Of a stretch of 64,000 bases of DNA, positions 41,517-49,823 are shown piece after piece. Made by a program: the position numbers and the translations under genes. Each line of letters opens with the position of its first letter. Positions within the stretch are counted from its first letter, which is position 1. Under the pieces are notes generated by a model that worked only from the letters and a program-made list of their open reading frames with translations, was not told the DNA's origin and ran no database searches. Source of the DNA: Sphingomonas sp. JC676 (GTDB lineage: Bacteria; Pseudomonadota; Alphaproteobacteria; Sphingomonadales; Sphingomonadaceae); assembly GCF_014489075.1 (NCBI RefSeq), contig NZ_JACTGR010000008.1:62001-126000 (forward strand), read 5' to 3'.

Positions 41517-42542
41517 TCAGAGAGTGGCGGGTGCGGGCTGCGACACCGGGGCTTCGGCCCGGATCAGACCGCGATCCTTGAGGTCGCTCCATAGCGCCGG
41601 GGGAATCGTTAGGCCCATGAGCCGAACCGCCTGGGCCACCTGGCGCGGGCTGTTCATGCCGGGGATCACCGAGACGACCTGGGGGTGCGCGAGTGGGAAT
41701 TGCAGCGCGGCGGCCGCCATTGGCACGCCGTGTTGCTCGCAGACATTCTCGATCGCGCCGACGCGGTCGATGATCGCCTGGGGCGCCGGCTCGTAATTAT
41801 AGTGAAGCTCGCCGCCGTGGCGCACGCCCTTGGCGAGGATGCCCGAATTATAGGGGCCGCCGAGCACGATCTTGACGTCGCGCCGCTCGCAGAGCGGCAG
41901 GAAGGTCGCGAGCGATTCCTGCTCGAGCAGGGTGTAGCGTCCGGCAAGCAGGACGACGTCGAGATCTCCCTCCGCCAGTACTTGCTCGCACACTTGATAT
42001 TCGTTGACGCCGAGGCCGATCGCGCCGACCGCCCCGCCGTCGCGGAGCTCGCGCATCGCCCGATAGCCGCCGTCCATGAACTCGCGGAAGCGGCGCGGAT
42101 GATCGTCGCCATGGGTGAAGCGGCCGATATCGTGCGCGTAGAGGATATCGATCCGGTGTCGGTGGAGCCGTTGACGGCTGGCCTCGTAGGACCGCATGAT
42201 CGAGTCATAGGTGTAGTCGAACGCGCTCTCGACCGGCTCGGGCGTGACGAACCCCTGGCGGAGCGCGCCGAGATCGGTGCCCGCGGGCACCGGATCGAGC
42301 CGTCGGCCGACCTTGGTTGATAGGATCGAGGTTTCGCCGGAATCGATCTCCGGAAGCGTAACGCCAAGCCGCTTTTCGCTCAGGCCGAAGCCGTAATGGG
42401 GCGCGGTGTCGAAATAGCGCATGCCGGCGTCCCAGGCGCTGCGGATCGTTTCCGCGGCATTCTCTTCAGGCATCGCGCGGTAGAGGTTGCCGATTGCCCC
42501 GGCTCCGAAGCCGAGCGTTCCGAGCGCATTGAGATTCACCAT
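41517..42542 (-). CDS. Aldo/keto reductase, probable L-fucose 1-dehydrogenase
   Basis: The 341-residue AKR carries the Asp-Tyr pair in FDTAPHYGFGLSE, the Lys in LSTKVGRRLDP and the His in LYAHDIGR, forming a complete catalytic tetrad. The C-terminal VVSVIPGMNSPRQVAQ contacts the cofactor. The D-threo-aldose/L-fucose dehydrogenase group has this RLDP..TPEPV arrangement, and the enzyme would oxidise L-fucose to L-fucono-lactone. It is the first gene of the operon AKR-SDR-mutarotase-lldD, 21 bases from the SDR. The perfect palindrome at 42563-42580 lies 21 bases upstream of its start. Confidence 0.85.
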   Translation of the reverse strand: MVNLNALGTLGFGAGAIGNLYRAMPEENAAETIRSAWDAGMRYFDTAPHYGFGLSEKRLGVTLPEIDSGETSILSTKVGRRLDPVPAGTDLGALRQGFVTPEPVESAFDYTYDSIMRSYEASRQRLHRHRIDILYAHDIGRFTHGDDHPRRFREFMDGGYRAMRELRDGGAVGAIGLGVNEYQVCEQVLAEGDLDVVLLAGRYTLLEQESLATFLPLCERRDVKIVLGGPYNSGILAKGVRHGGELHYNYEPAPQAIIDRVGAIENVCEQHGVPMAAAALQFPLAHPQVVSVIPGMNSPRQVAQAVRLMGLTIPPALWSDLKDRGLIRAEAPVSQPAPATL

Positions 42543-42562
42543 TGGGGCAATCCTGACTAAGC

Positions 42563-42580
42563 TATCTGATATATCAGATA
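42563..42580. promoter_or_regulatory. Perfect 18-bp palindromic operator TATCTGATATATCAGATA
   Basis: Each 9-base arm (TATCTGATA / TATCAGATA) is an exact inverted copy. It sits in the 59-base gap upstream of the aldo/keto reductase operon and downstream of the lactonase. Related copies occur at 13930, 19131, 44160, 51831 and 57346. The likely binder is the GntR/FCD protein at 43435-44133. Confidence 0.75.
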
Positions 42581-42601
42581 AAGCAATTCATACGTCAGAC
42601 G

Positions 42602-43435
42602 TCAATCGTCGATGCCGTAGAATCCAGTCGCCACACGCTCGAAAAGATCGGCTTTCGCGTCCTCGGTTGAGGGTGCAGCAAGGTCGAGCGCTGTCCGTAT
42701 CCAATCGGCATAGCTGTCCCCGGTATGGAGCAGCACCGGCCAGTCGCTGCCCCACATCAACCGGGTCGGGAAGAGCTCGACGAGGTGCGCGACATAGGGC
42801 GCCAGGTCGCTCGCAGGCCGCCCCGCCGACTGTTCGGTCCTGAGGCCCGAGAGCTTGCAATAGAGGTTTGGCAGCGTGGCGAGCGCGGCGATGTCGTCGC
42901 GCCACGGATCCAGTTCGCCCCGCGCCGCGAAGGGCTTGGCACCGTGATCGATCACGATCGGCAGGTCGGGCCAGCGCGTGGCGAACTGGTGGAGCGGCCC
43001 CAGATGGCGCGGCTCGATCAGCGCGTCGAAGCGTAGGCCATGCGCAAGCATCGCCTCGATCGAGGGAGCGATCTCGGCGCGCAGGATCCACGCGCTGTCT
43101 TCGATCGACTGGAGCATGGGCCGGAGGCCGCGCAGCCTGGGCCGGGCGGCTAGGGCGGCAATGCGCTCGGGGGCACCGGCGCGCTCGAAATCAACCCAAC
43201 CGACGATGGCTTTGACGGTCGGATCGGCGCCGGCCGTTTCGAACATCCAATCGGTGTCGATATCGGCGGGTTGCGACTGCACGAGGACGCTGCCGACCAG
43301 TTCGAAGTCCTCGGCTGCGGCGCGCAGGTCATCAGGAAGGAAATCGCGATAGATCGCCGGCCACTCGGCATCCGGCCAGCTCTGTCCGGGCCCGCCGATC
43401 TTCCAGAAATGCTGATGCGCGTCGAAAACACGCAT
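42602..43435 (-). CDS. Amidohydrolase, probable L-fuconolactonase
   Basis: The 277-residue TIM-barrel amidohydrolase (COG3618) has the N-terminal metal motif FDAHQHFWKI, VIDHGAKP for the strand-6 His and WGSDWPVL for the catalytic Asp. This family opens L-fucono-1,5- and L-rhamnono-lactones. Placement between the AKR operon and the regulator fits the hydrolysis of L-fucono-lactone. Its ATG shares one base with the regulator's stop, so the two genes are cotranscribed. Confidence 0.87.
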   Translation of the reverse strand: MRVFDAHQHFWKIGGPGQSWPDAEWPAIYRDFLPDDLRAAAEDFELVGSVLVQSQPADIDTDWMFETAGADPTVKAIVGWVDFERAGAPERIAALAARPRLRGLRPMLQSIEDSAWILRAEIAPSIEAMLAHGLRFDALIEPRHLGPLHQFATRWPDLPIVIDHGAKPFAARGELDPWRDDIAALATLPNLYCKLSGLRTEQSAGRPASDLAPYVAHLVELFPTRLMWGSDWPVLLHTGDSYADWIRTALDLAAPSTEDAKADLFERVATGFYGIDD

Positions 43436-44133
43436 CAGAACATGCCGAGGATTCGCTGAAGCGCCGCCTGGAAATGGTTCGAGACCGCAGCTTCGGCGGC
43501 CGACGCGTCGCGCGCCTTCGCCGCTTCGAGGATCTCGAGATGCTCGCGCAATGTGCGCAGCGCGAGCGGCTGCGTGACGAGCCGCTCAAGGCGGATCAGC
43601 GTCACATAGTTCTTGAGGCGGCGCGCGGTGGTCTCGATCAGCGGATTGCGCAGACTGGCGATCATGCCGCCGTGAAGCCGCTCCTCAAGCTGGCCCAGCC
43701 GTTCGATCATGCTGGCGTCGAATCCGTCCCGTTCGATATCGTCGATCAGCGCCTTGTGGTCGGCGATCAGCGCCACCACAGTTTCGACGCCCGCCGTCTC
43801 GGCATAGGTGCGCGCGGCCGAGCGTTCGATGATCGTGCGGAACTGATAGGTGCTGCGCGCCAGTTCGAGGTCCGGCTTGAGGAACTGGATGCCCGAGCGT
43901 GGATGGATGGTGAGCACGCCTTCCGCCTCCAACACGCGTAGCGCGTCGCGCAACGGCTGGACCGGGATATCGAGCAGATTTACCAGGTCATTCTGCGAGA
44001 CGAAGGCCCCCGCGGGCACCTTCCGGTCGAAAAGACCTTCAAGCACTCTGTCATAGGCGATGTCGCTGAGGCGTCGGGAATCAGGAGTTTCTCGAGGGCT
44101 AGCTGAACTAGCCAAAGAAGCCGCTTGCGTCAT
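43435..44133 (-). CDS. GntR-family regulator with FCD domain (probable fucose-regulon repressor)
   Basis: The 232-residue regulator has a winged helix at about 20-85 (RLSDIAYDRVLEGLFDRKVP, FVSQNDLVNLLDIPVQPLRDA). The FCD effector domain starts near residue 90 (YQFRTIIERSAARTYAE, HGGMIASLRNPLIETTARRL, LREHLEILEAAKARD). The ATG at 44133 has a GAGGG site; the in-frame ATG at 44148 is an alternative. It is followed by the lactonase with a one-base overlap and is divergent from the dehydratase. A TATCTGATA-type element lies in the divergent gap, so autoregulation is likely. Confidence 0.87.
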   Translation of the reverse strand: MTQAASLASSASPRETPDSRRLSDIAYDRVLEGLFDRKVPAGAFVSQNDLVNLLDIPVQPLRDALRVLEAEGVLTIHPRSGIQFLKPDLELARSTYQFRTIIERSAARTYAETAGVETVVALIADHKALIDDIERDGFDASMIERLGQLEERLHGGMIASLRNPLIETTARRLKNYVTLIRLERLVTQPLALRTLREHLEILEAAKARDASAAEAAVSNHFQAALQRILGMF

Positions 44134-44159
44134 TGTGCCCTCTGTCATATCTCAGCAGG

Positions 44160-44177
44160 TAACTGATATTTCAATAC
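44160..44177. promoter_or_regulatory. TATCTGATA-type operator in the divergent GntR/dehydratase promoter
   Basis: TAACTGATATTTCAATAC matches 12 of 18 positions of the palindrome at 42563-42580, including CTGATAT and TTCA. A further ATATCTCAG lies at 44148-44156. Together they occupy most of the 74-base divergent gap. Confidence 0.5.
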
Positions 44178-44207
44178 CTGTCCAATGCCTAGAGTGTAGT
44201 GGGGAAA

Positions 44208-45341
44208 ATGCGCACAGTCGACTTCCGGATCACGCGGTTCCAGTTCAGGCGCGATCGAGTCATCGGTGACAGCCAGGTGCGCGCGGACGATGTTCACGTC
44301 GCGGCGCTCGAGCTGATCGGCGAGCAAGGCGAGGTCGGACTCGGTTTCGTGCAGAGCCTGTTCCATCCGCTTGCCTCAGAAGCGGAGCTCACCCGCGTGT
44401 TTCGCGAGGAGGTCTGGCCGGGTCTCGACGGCCAGCCGGCCGGCGCGCTAGCGCACCGCGTCACGCGCCCGCGCGGCGGCAACATTCGCCGTCTCTCCGT
44501 CCCGTTCGAGGAAGCGCTCCAACAGGCGGTCTGGGATCTCTTCGCTAAGTCGGTGGGAATGCCGCTCTGGCAATTGCTGGGCGGCAAGCGCGATCACGTC
44601 CGCGGTTATGCCAGTGGGCTCGATTTCCACCTGGACGACGATGCTTTTTCGGGTCTGTTCGAGACAGCGCTGTCGCAAGGCTTCGAGGCCTTCAAGATCA
44701 AGGTCGGGCATCCTGATCTCGATCGGGACATCCATCGCCTCGATCTGCTCCGCAAGGCCGTGGGGCCGGATGCGATCGTGATGATCGATGCCAACGAGGC
44801 CTGGTCGCCCAAGCAGGCGATCGCCAACCTGGAAGCCATGCGCCGCGCGGGGCACGAGATCTTCTGGGTCGAGGATCCGGTACTGCGCCACGATTTCGAA
44901 GGGCTGAAGCTATTGCGCCAGTGCGCGGGCGCCACGCTGATCAATTCGGGCGAATATCTCGACGCTTCGGGCAAGCGCCAGCTGCTCCAGGCGGGCGGTG
45001 CCGATCTGCTCAACGTGCACGGTCATGTCACCGATGTGATGCGGATCGGCTGGCTGGCGGCTGAATTGGGGGTGCCGGTCACGATGGGCAACAGCTTTCT
45101 CGAGATCGGCGTCAATATGGCGGCGGCGCTGCCCGAGGTCGACTGGGTCGAGTACAGCTACCAGAATTTCGACCATCTTGTGGAGGCGCCCTTCGCAATA
45201 CGCGACGGGAACATCCATGTGTCGCAGGCACCCGGCCACGGGCTGGTGTTGAGCGAGGATGCGCGGCGCGACTGGCACTGTCCCGAAATCCTCGACAAGG
45301 GCGAGCTCGGCGAGGCACCGCGCCAGATTTACCTGGGCTGA
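44208..45341 (+). CDS. Enolase-superfamily sugar-acid dehydratase, probable L-fuconate dehydratase
   Basis: The 377-residue mandelate-racemase-type enzyme has Lys-x-Lys base FKIKVGHP. Metal ligands are VMIDANEAW, WVEDPVLRHDF and INSGEYLD, and there is a late MGNSFLEIGVN strand. In pathway context it would dehydrate L-fuconate to 2-keto-3-deoxy-L-fuconate. It is shorter than the roughly 440-residue L-fuconate dehydratases of Xanthomonas, so it belongs to another subgroup, and activity on L-rhamnonate or L-galactonate is possible. The ATG at 44208 is used here; a GTG at 44199 is an alternative. Confidence 0.8.
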   Translation: MRTVDFRITRFQFRRDRVIGDSQVRADDVHVAALELIGEQGEVGLGFVQSLFHPLASEAELTRVFREEVWPGLDGQPAGALAHRVTRPRGGNIRRLSVPFEEALQQAVWDLFAKSVGMPLWQLLGGKRDHVRGYASGLDFHLDDDAFSGLFETALSQGFEAFKIKVGHPDLDRDIHRLDLLRKAVGPDAIVMIDANEAWSPKQAIANLEAMRRAGHEIFWVEDPVLRHDFEGLKLLRQCAGATLINSGEYLDASGKRQLLQAGGADLLNVHGHVTDVMRIGWLAAELGVPVTMGNSFLEIGVNMAAALPEVDWVEYSYQNFDHLVEAPFAIRDGNIHVSQAPGHGLVLSEDARRDWHCPEILDKGELGEAPRQIYLG

Positions 45342-45360
45342 TCCCGGGGACGTACCGCCG

Positions 45361-45387
45361 GCCAGGCGCCCATCAAGAGGCGCTGGC
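45361..45387 (+). other. Hairpin between dehydratase and MFS genes
   Basis: GCCAGGCGCC and GGCGCTGGC can pair (one bulge) around an 8-base loop in the 63-base gap. It could limit expression of the carrier or stabilise one transcript half. There is no T-run, so full termination is unlikely. Confidence 0.35.
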
Positions 45388-45404
45388 GGCATCGGAGAGA
45401 ATGT

Positions 45405-46703
45405 ATGGAAGAGATCGCCATCCCGCCGTCGGGAGAGAGCTTCGCCAATCTGATGCACAGCCCCGCGCACGCGGTGGGCGCGCGTAAATGGCTGTTGATG
45501 GGCTCGTTGACGGCAGTCTTCTTCCTGCTGCTAGCGCTGTATGCGGGCGTGCTGGGTGTGCTGCTGCCTAACCAGATCCAGCTGCTCGATCCGGCGAACA
45601 AGGAGGGCAATCTCGCGATCATGTTCGCGATCACCTCGGTGTTCAGCACGCTGACCACGCCGATCGCCGGCGCATTGTCGGACCGGACGCGGAGCCGCTT
45701 CGGGCGGCGGACGCCCTGGATCGTGATCGGCGCGCTGATCGGAGCGGCGAGTCTGTTCGCGGTGTCGCAGATGCACGGCTTCTGGGCGATCACCGGTTTT
45801 TGGGTGGCGGCGGCGATCGCGCTCAATTCGATGCAGGCCGCGATCACCACAATCGTCGCGGATCGCTTTCCAGAGCATGAGCGCGGCACCGTCTCGGGCT
45901 TTGTCGGCGCGGGCATGACGGCGGGGCTCACCGCGGGCACGGTCGTGGCCGGCCTGATGGCCTCGAATCTGGTGGCGGCCTATGGCCTGTTCGCGGCAGC
46001 GATCGCCGTGGTGTGCCTCCTATTCGTGCTGCTCAATCCCGAGCCCCAAGCCGCGGTCGCGGAACCGGCGCCCTTCCGCCTCGACTCTTTCCTCAAGAGC
46101 TTCTGGGTTTCCCCCCGCAAATATCCCGATTTCGGCTGGGCGTTCCTCGGGCGCTTCACGATCTACATGGGCTATCAGGGCATCGTTACCTATCTGCTCT
46201 ACATCCTCCAGGATCACATCCATCTGTCGATCGAGCAGGCGAACCGGACGATCGCCGCGCTTTCCTCGGTGACGTTCGTCGCGCTGGTGATCTCGGGTTT
46301 CGCTTCAGGCTTCCTGTCGGACCGGATCGGGCGTCGTAAGCCTTTGGTGTTCGCATCGAGCATCATCATGGGGCTTGCGCTGGTCGCACCGCTGATAATG
46401 CCGACGATCGAGGGAATGTATGTCTATGCCGTGCTGATCGGGCTCGGCTACGGCGCCTTCATGTCCGTGGACATGGCGCTGATGACGCAGGTGCTGCCCA
46501 AGCGCGAAGACGGCGACGAGTCGACCGGCAAGGACCTGGGCCTGCTCACAACCGCGATCAACATCCCGCAGATCATCGCGCCCGTGCTGGCGGTCATGCT
46601 GCTCAAGGCGACGGGCAACGACTATGGCGCGCTGTTCATCGCGGCGATCGTGTTCGTGTTCGCCGGCTCCTTCTTCGTCTGGCCGATCCGCTCGGTGAAG
46701 TAA
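45405..46703 (+). CDS. MFS sugar transporter
   Basis: The 432-residue inner-membrane carrier has about 12 hydrophobic segments. ALSDRTRSRFGRRTPWI lies between segments 2 and 3 and FLSDRIGRRKPLVF at the matching place in the second half. The double RxGRR pattern and FWGL-less N-terminus recall the GPH/SLC45-like group rather than FucP. It follows the dehydratase by 63 bases, so it may import a sugar acid or a fucosyl-oligosaccharide. The substrate is unknown. Confidence 0.82.
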   Translation: MEEIAIPPSGESFANLMHSPAHAVGARKWLLMGSLTAVFFLLLALYAGVLGVLLPNQIQLLDPANKEGNLAIMFAITSVFSTLTTPIAGALSDRTRSRFGRRTPWIVIGALIGAASLFAVSQMHGFWAITGFWVAAAIALNSMQAAITTIVADRFPEHERGTVSGFVGAGMTAGLTAGTVVAGLMASNLVAAYGLFAAAIAVVCLLFVLLNPEPQAAVAEPAPFRLDSFLKSFWVSPRKYPDFGWAFLGRFTIYMGYQGIVTYLLYILQDHIHLSIEQANRTIAALSSVTFVALVISGFASGFLSDRIGRRKPLVFASSIIMGLALVAPLIMPTIEGMYVYAVLIGLGYGAFMSVDMALMTQVLPKREDGDESTGKDLGLLTTAINIPQIIAPVLAVMLLKATGNDYGALFIAAIVFVFAGSFFVWPIRSVK

Positions 46704-46705
46704 GA

Positions 46706-47476
46706 TTAGCGCCGCCGGAACGCCGGCGCGCGCTTCTCCTTGAACGCAGCGCGGCCTTCGCGCGCATCCTCCGTGGCGAAGCAGATCGTCTGCAGGTCGC
46801 GCTCATATTGCATCGCCTTGTCGAGCGGCATTGAGAAGGCGGCGCGCAGGTTGAGCTTGGCGGTCTCGGCGGCGATCGGCGCGCGCGAGGCAATCGTCTC
46901 GGCGAGCGCGCGAGCACGGTCCATCAGCGCCTCGGGCTCGACCACCTCGCTCACCAGCCCCCAGGCGAGCGCCTGCTGCGCGTCGACCGCTTCGCCGGTC
47001 ATGATCATCATCGCCGCGTTCGACATGCCGATCGAATGGGCAAGGAACGCGGCCATGCCGCCGCCGCCGATCCAGCCCAGCTTGATCTCCGGCGCCGCGA
47101 ACTTGGCGTTTGAGGCGGCGATGCGGATGTCGCATGACAGCGCCGTCTCCAGCCCGCCGCCCAATGCGTAGCCGTTCACCGCGGCGATGCTGGGCTTCAG
47201 CAGATGGTGGATCGCATCGCAATAATCGGCGCGGTTGCGGAAGTCCCAGGGGGTCGCATAGCTGTCGAGCTCGGCGATATCGGAGCCGGCGCAGAACGCC
47301 TTGGGGCCGGCGCCCGTGACGATGACGCAGCGCACCTGGTCGTTGCGATTGCATTCCTCCGTTGCCTCGACGATCGCCTTGGACATGGCGGGCGTGGCGG
47401 CGTTGAGCTTTTCCGGCCGGTTGAGCGTGATGGTCGCGACATGGCCCTCGATCGCGAAGAGCAGATTGTCGGTCAT
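46706..47476 (-). CDS. Enoyl-CoA hydratase/isomerase family (crotonase)
   Basis: The 256-residue crotonase has oxyanion-hole regions KAFCAGSDIAEL and NGYALGGGLETALSCD. The two catalytic Glu residues of true hydratases are both present, in GGGLE and in FAAPEIKLGW. A CoA-thioester hydration, dehydration or C-C cleavage is therefore expected. It is the last gene of a five-gene minus-strand operon (from 51763), 9 bases after the solute-binding homologue. No acyl-CoA dehydrogenase or thiolase is nearby, so this is not fatty-acid oxidation. Its substrate is probably the CoA ester formed by the adjacent CaiB/BaiF protein. Confidence 0.85.
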   Translation of the reverse strand: MTDNLLFAIEGHVATITLNRPEKLNAATPAMSKAIVEATEECNRNDQVRCVIVTGAGPKAFCAGSDIAELDSYATPWDFRNRADYCDAIHHLLKPSIAAVNGYALGGGLETALSCDIRIAASNAKFAAPEIKLGWIGGGGMAAFLAHSIGMSNAAMMIMTGEAVDAQQALAWGLVSEVVEPEALMDRARALAETIASRAPIAAETAKLNLRAAFSMPLDKAMQYERDLQTICFATEDAREGRAAFKEKRAPAFRRR

Positions 47477-47485
47477 GGCTTTTCC

Positions 47486-48622
47486 TTAGCGTTCGGTGCC
47501 GGGCGTGCGGCTCATGGAATAGGCGGATTGGAGGGCGTCGAGAATGACGCGGTGGGGCCGACCTTCTTCCAGCCCATCGCGGATCAGCGCCGATGCTGCG
47601 GTCTGGAAGGCGATCGCGCCATCGTGACGCGGTCGGACAAACGCGCGCTCGATCGTCTCGGCGGTATCGCGGTAGAAACCGCCCCAGCGGGCGTTGACCA
47701 GGTCGCTGTGCCAGGCAGATCGGCGACTGGGCTGTCCATCACACGCGGGAATGAACTCCTCCTGTGCCTGGGGGCTCATCAGCCAGCGGAGATGATCCAG
47801 CAGCTTTGGCGTGACCTCGGCGCGGGTCGAGATGCCGATGCCGGTTCCGCCGAGCGTAGAGCCCGGCCGGCCACCGGCTTCGGCGCGCGGCGCGTCGGCG
47901 AAGGTGATCGCCCGGCCCGCTCCGGGCGCGGCATAGTTCACATAGCCGTAGACGAGCGGGCAGAGCGCGACATCGTCATCCGCCGCCATATGGCTCAGCA
48001 GCCCGATCGGGTTGAGATGCTTGACCGATGCGGGGGTGCGAGCAGCGAGATCGGCCATGAGGTCGAGCACGCGCGGGCCCACGGCCTCGCTCACGAAGCG
48101 TTCGGGATTAGCCTCTGCCGGTGGATCGGCGAACGCCGTAGCGATCGATTGGAAGCTGAGCGCGGCGTGCGGACCCGCGAGCGAAAGCGCCACTGGCTGG
48201 CGCAGCGCCCGGACTTCGCCCCATGTAGCCGGAGGCGATCCGTCGAGCAGGTCCGCGCGAAGGGCCATCACCTGGGTGGCGGCGTCGAGCGGCAATGCCC
48301 AGTGCTGGCCTTGATAGTGATAGCTGGCCAGGCTCGGTCCGATGGTGTCGCGCGCCAGCTGGGTCAGCTCGTCGGTCCTGAACAGGCTCTCCAATGGCTG
48401 AAGGGATCCCGCCGCGACTGCCTCGCCGACATGTGGATGATCCAGCACCACCAGATCGTAGCGGGCGCAGAGATCCGCGATAGGATGCGCCTCGAACCCC
48501 TCGAGCGGTTGCTTGTCCCATTCGATCGCAAGGCCGTCGCGCGCCTCGTCGAGCTGCGCCGCCGCTGCCGCGAGAGCATTATAGCCGCGCGGGTGGTCCC
48601 AGGTCAGTGCACGGTATCGCAT
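47486..48622 (-). CDS. Solute-binding-protein homologue lacking a signal peptide
   Basis: The 378-residue protein has the fold pattern of family 1 extracellular sugar-binding proteins (DLVVLDHPHVGEAVAAGSLQ, HWALPLDAATQVMALRADLL, GGTGIGISTRAEV, LRWLMSPQAQEEFIPACDGQ). It begins MRYRALTWDHPRGYNALA with no signal peptide or lipobox, and no ABC permease or ATPase is in the window. Its ATG shares one base with the CaiB/BaiF stop, so it is made with the enzymes. A cytoplasmic ligand-binding or even enzymatic role is possible. The true function is unknown. Confidence 0.75.
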   Translation of the reverse strand: MRYRALTWDHPRGYNALAAAAAQLDEARDGLAIEWDKQPLEGFEAHPIADLCARYDLVVLDHPHVGEAVAAGSLQPLESLFRTDELTQLARDTIGPSLASYHYQGQHWALPLDAATQVMALRADLLDGSPPATWGEVRALRQPVALSLAGPHAALSFQSIATAFADPPAEANPERFVSEAVGPRVLDLMADLAARTPASVKHLNPIGLLSHMAADDDVALCPLVYGYVNYAAPGAGRAITFADAPRAEAGGRPGSTLGGTGIGISTRAEVTPKLLDHLRWLMSPQAQEEFIPACDGQPSRRSAWHSDLVNARWGGFYRDTAETIERAFVRPRHDGAIAFQTAASALIRDGLEEGRPHRVILDALQSAYSMSRTPGTER

Positions 48623-49809
48623 CAGTCCTGCCGGACCGCCCCGTTCGCGAGCAGCCGTTCGATCGCAGCGTCGTCGAAGCCCGCCTGCGCCAGCACTTCG
48701 CGGCTATGTTCGCCGATCTGGGGGGCGCCGCGCTCGACCGTGGAAGGCGTCTTGGAGAAGCGAATCGGGAAGCCTGGCGTCTTTACCCGGCCTTCGCTCG
48801 GATGATCATATTCGACGAAGGTGCCGTTGTGCGCGATCTGCGGGTCCTGGACCAAGTCTTCGTAGCTATAGACCGGTCCCGCCCAGATATCGTTGGCGCG
48901 GAACAGTTCAAGCCATTCGGCACTGGTCTTGGCGGTCAGCCGCTCGCGGACCGCCGCGAAGATCGCGTCGCGATGCGTCCAGCTGTCGCTCTCGTCGTCC
49001 ATCCCGGCGAAGCCCGGCTCGCCGATCAGCTCGCCCAGCTTCTGGAGGTTGGCGAAGGCCAAGGCGATGAAGCCGTCGCCGGTGGCGAACACGCCGTAGG
49101 GCGCGCGAATATAGCAATGGGCGTGCGGCTCGGCCGAGCGGGTCTGCGGCTTGTGGCCGACGGTGAACACCGACAGCTCCTGCATCTGGATGGTGACTAC
49201 CGCATCGAGCATATTGACTTCGACCAGCTGGCCCTCGCCGGTTCGTTCGCGGTGGAGCAACGCCGCGAGCACGCCCTCGAACGCCGAATAAGCGGTGATG
49301 GCATCCGCGAGATACTGGCCTGCCGGCGCGGGCGGATCGCTCTCGCGGCCCGAAGAGAGCATCGCACCCGACATCGCCTGGAGCAGCAGATCCTGGCCCG
49401 GCAGGCTCACATAGGGGCCGCTCTCGCCATAGCCCGAGATCGAGACATAGATCAGCTTGGGGTTGATCGCGGACAGCGTCTCATAGTCCACGCCCAGCCG
49501 CTTGGCGACGCCGGGGCGATAGTTCTGGACAAACACGTCGGCTGTCTTGACCAGCTCCAGCAGCACGGCCCTGCCGTCCTCGGACTTCAGGTCGATCGCC
49601 AGGCTGCGCTTGTTGCGGTTGAGCGAGAGGAACGAGACGTTGACGCGATTGCCGGTCGCGCCGCCCGCCGCGCGGAAGCGCTGCCATTCGCCGCCGGTCG
49701 GCTCGACCTTCACCACGTCCGCGCCCAGATCGCCCAACCGCTGCGCCGCGAACGGCCCCGCCATAGCGATGGAGCAATCGAGTACGCGATAGCCGCTCAA
49801 GATACCCAT
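48622..49809 (-). CDS. CaiB/BaiF-type CoA-transferase
   Basis: The 395-residue class III CoA-transferase moves CoA between a donor thioester and a free acid. Family marks are MAGPFAAQRLGDLGADVVKVE, LDLK-type AIDLKSEDGRAVLLEL, VFVQNYRPGVAKRLG and YVSISGYGESGPY. The catalytic Asp is expected in GQYLADAITAYSAFEG. It sits in a carbohydrate operon between an SDR and the solute-binding homologue. A sugar-derived acid is therefore the likely acceptor, which would be unusual. The gap from the SDR stop is 14 bases. Confidence 0.88.
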   Translation of the reverse strand: MGILSGYRVLDCSIAMAGPFAAQRLGDLGADVVKVEPTGGEWQRFRAAGGATGNRVNVSFLSLNRNKRSLAIDLKSEDGRAVLLELVKTADVFVQNYRPGVAKRLGVDYETLSAINPKLIYVSISGYGESGPYVSLPGQDLLLQAMSGAMLSSGRESDPPAPAGQYLADAITAYSAFEGVLAALLHRERTGEGQLVEVNMLDAVVTIQMQELSVFTVGHKPQTRSAEPHAHCYIRAPYGVFATGDGFIALAFANLQKLGELIGEPGFAGMDDESDSWTHRDAIFAAVRERLTAKTSAEWLELFRANDIWAGPVYSYEDLVQDPQIAHNGTFVEYDHPSEGRVKTPGFPIRFSKTPSTVERGAPQIGEHSREVLAQAGFDDAAIERLLANGAVRQD

Positions 49810-49823
49810 GATATTCTACGTCC

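Noticed and set aside
47486..48622. ABC sugar importer
   Set aside because: There is no signal peptide, permease or ATPase gene; only a binding-protein-like fold is present.
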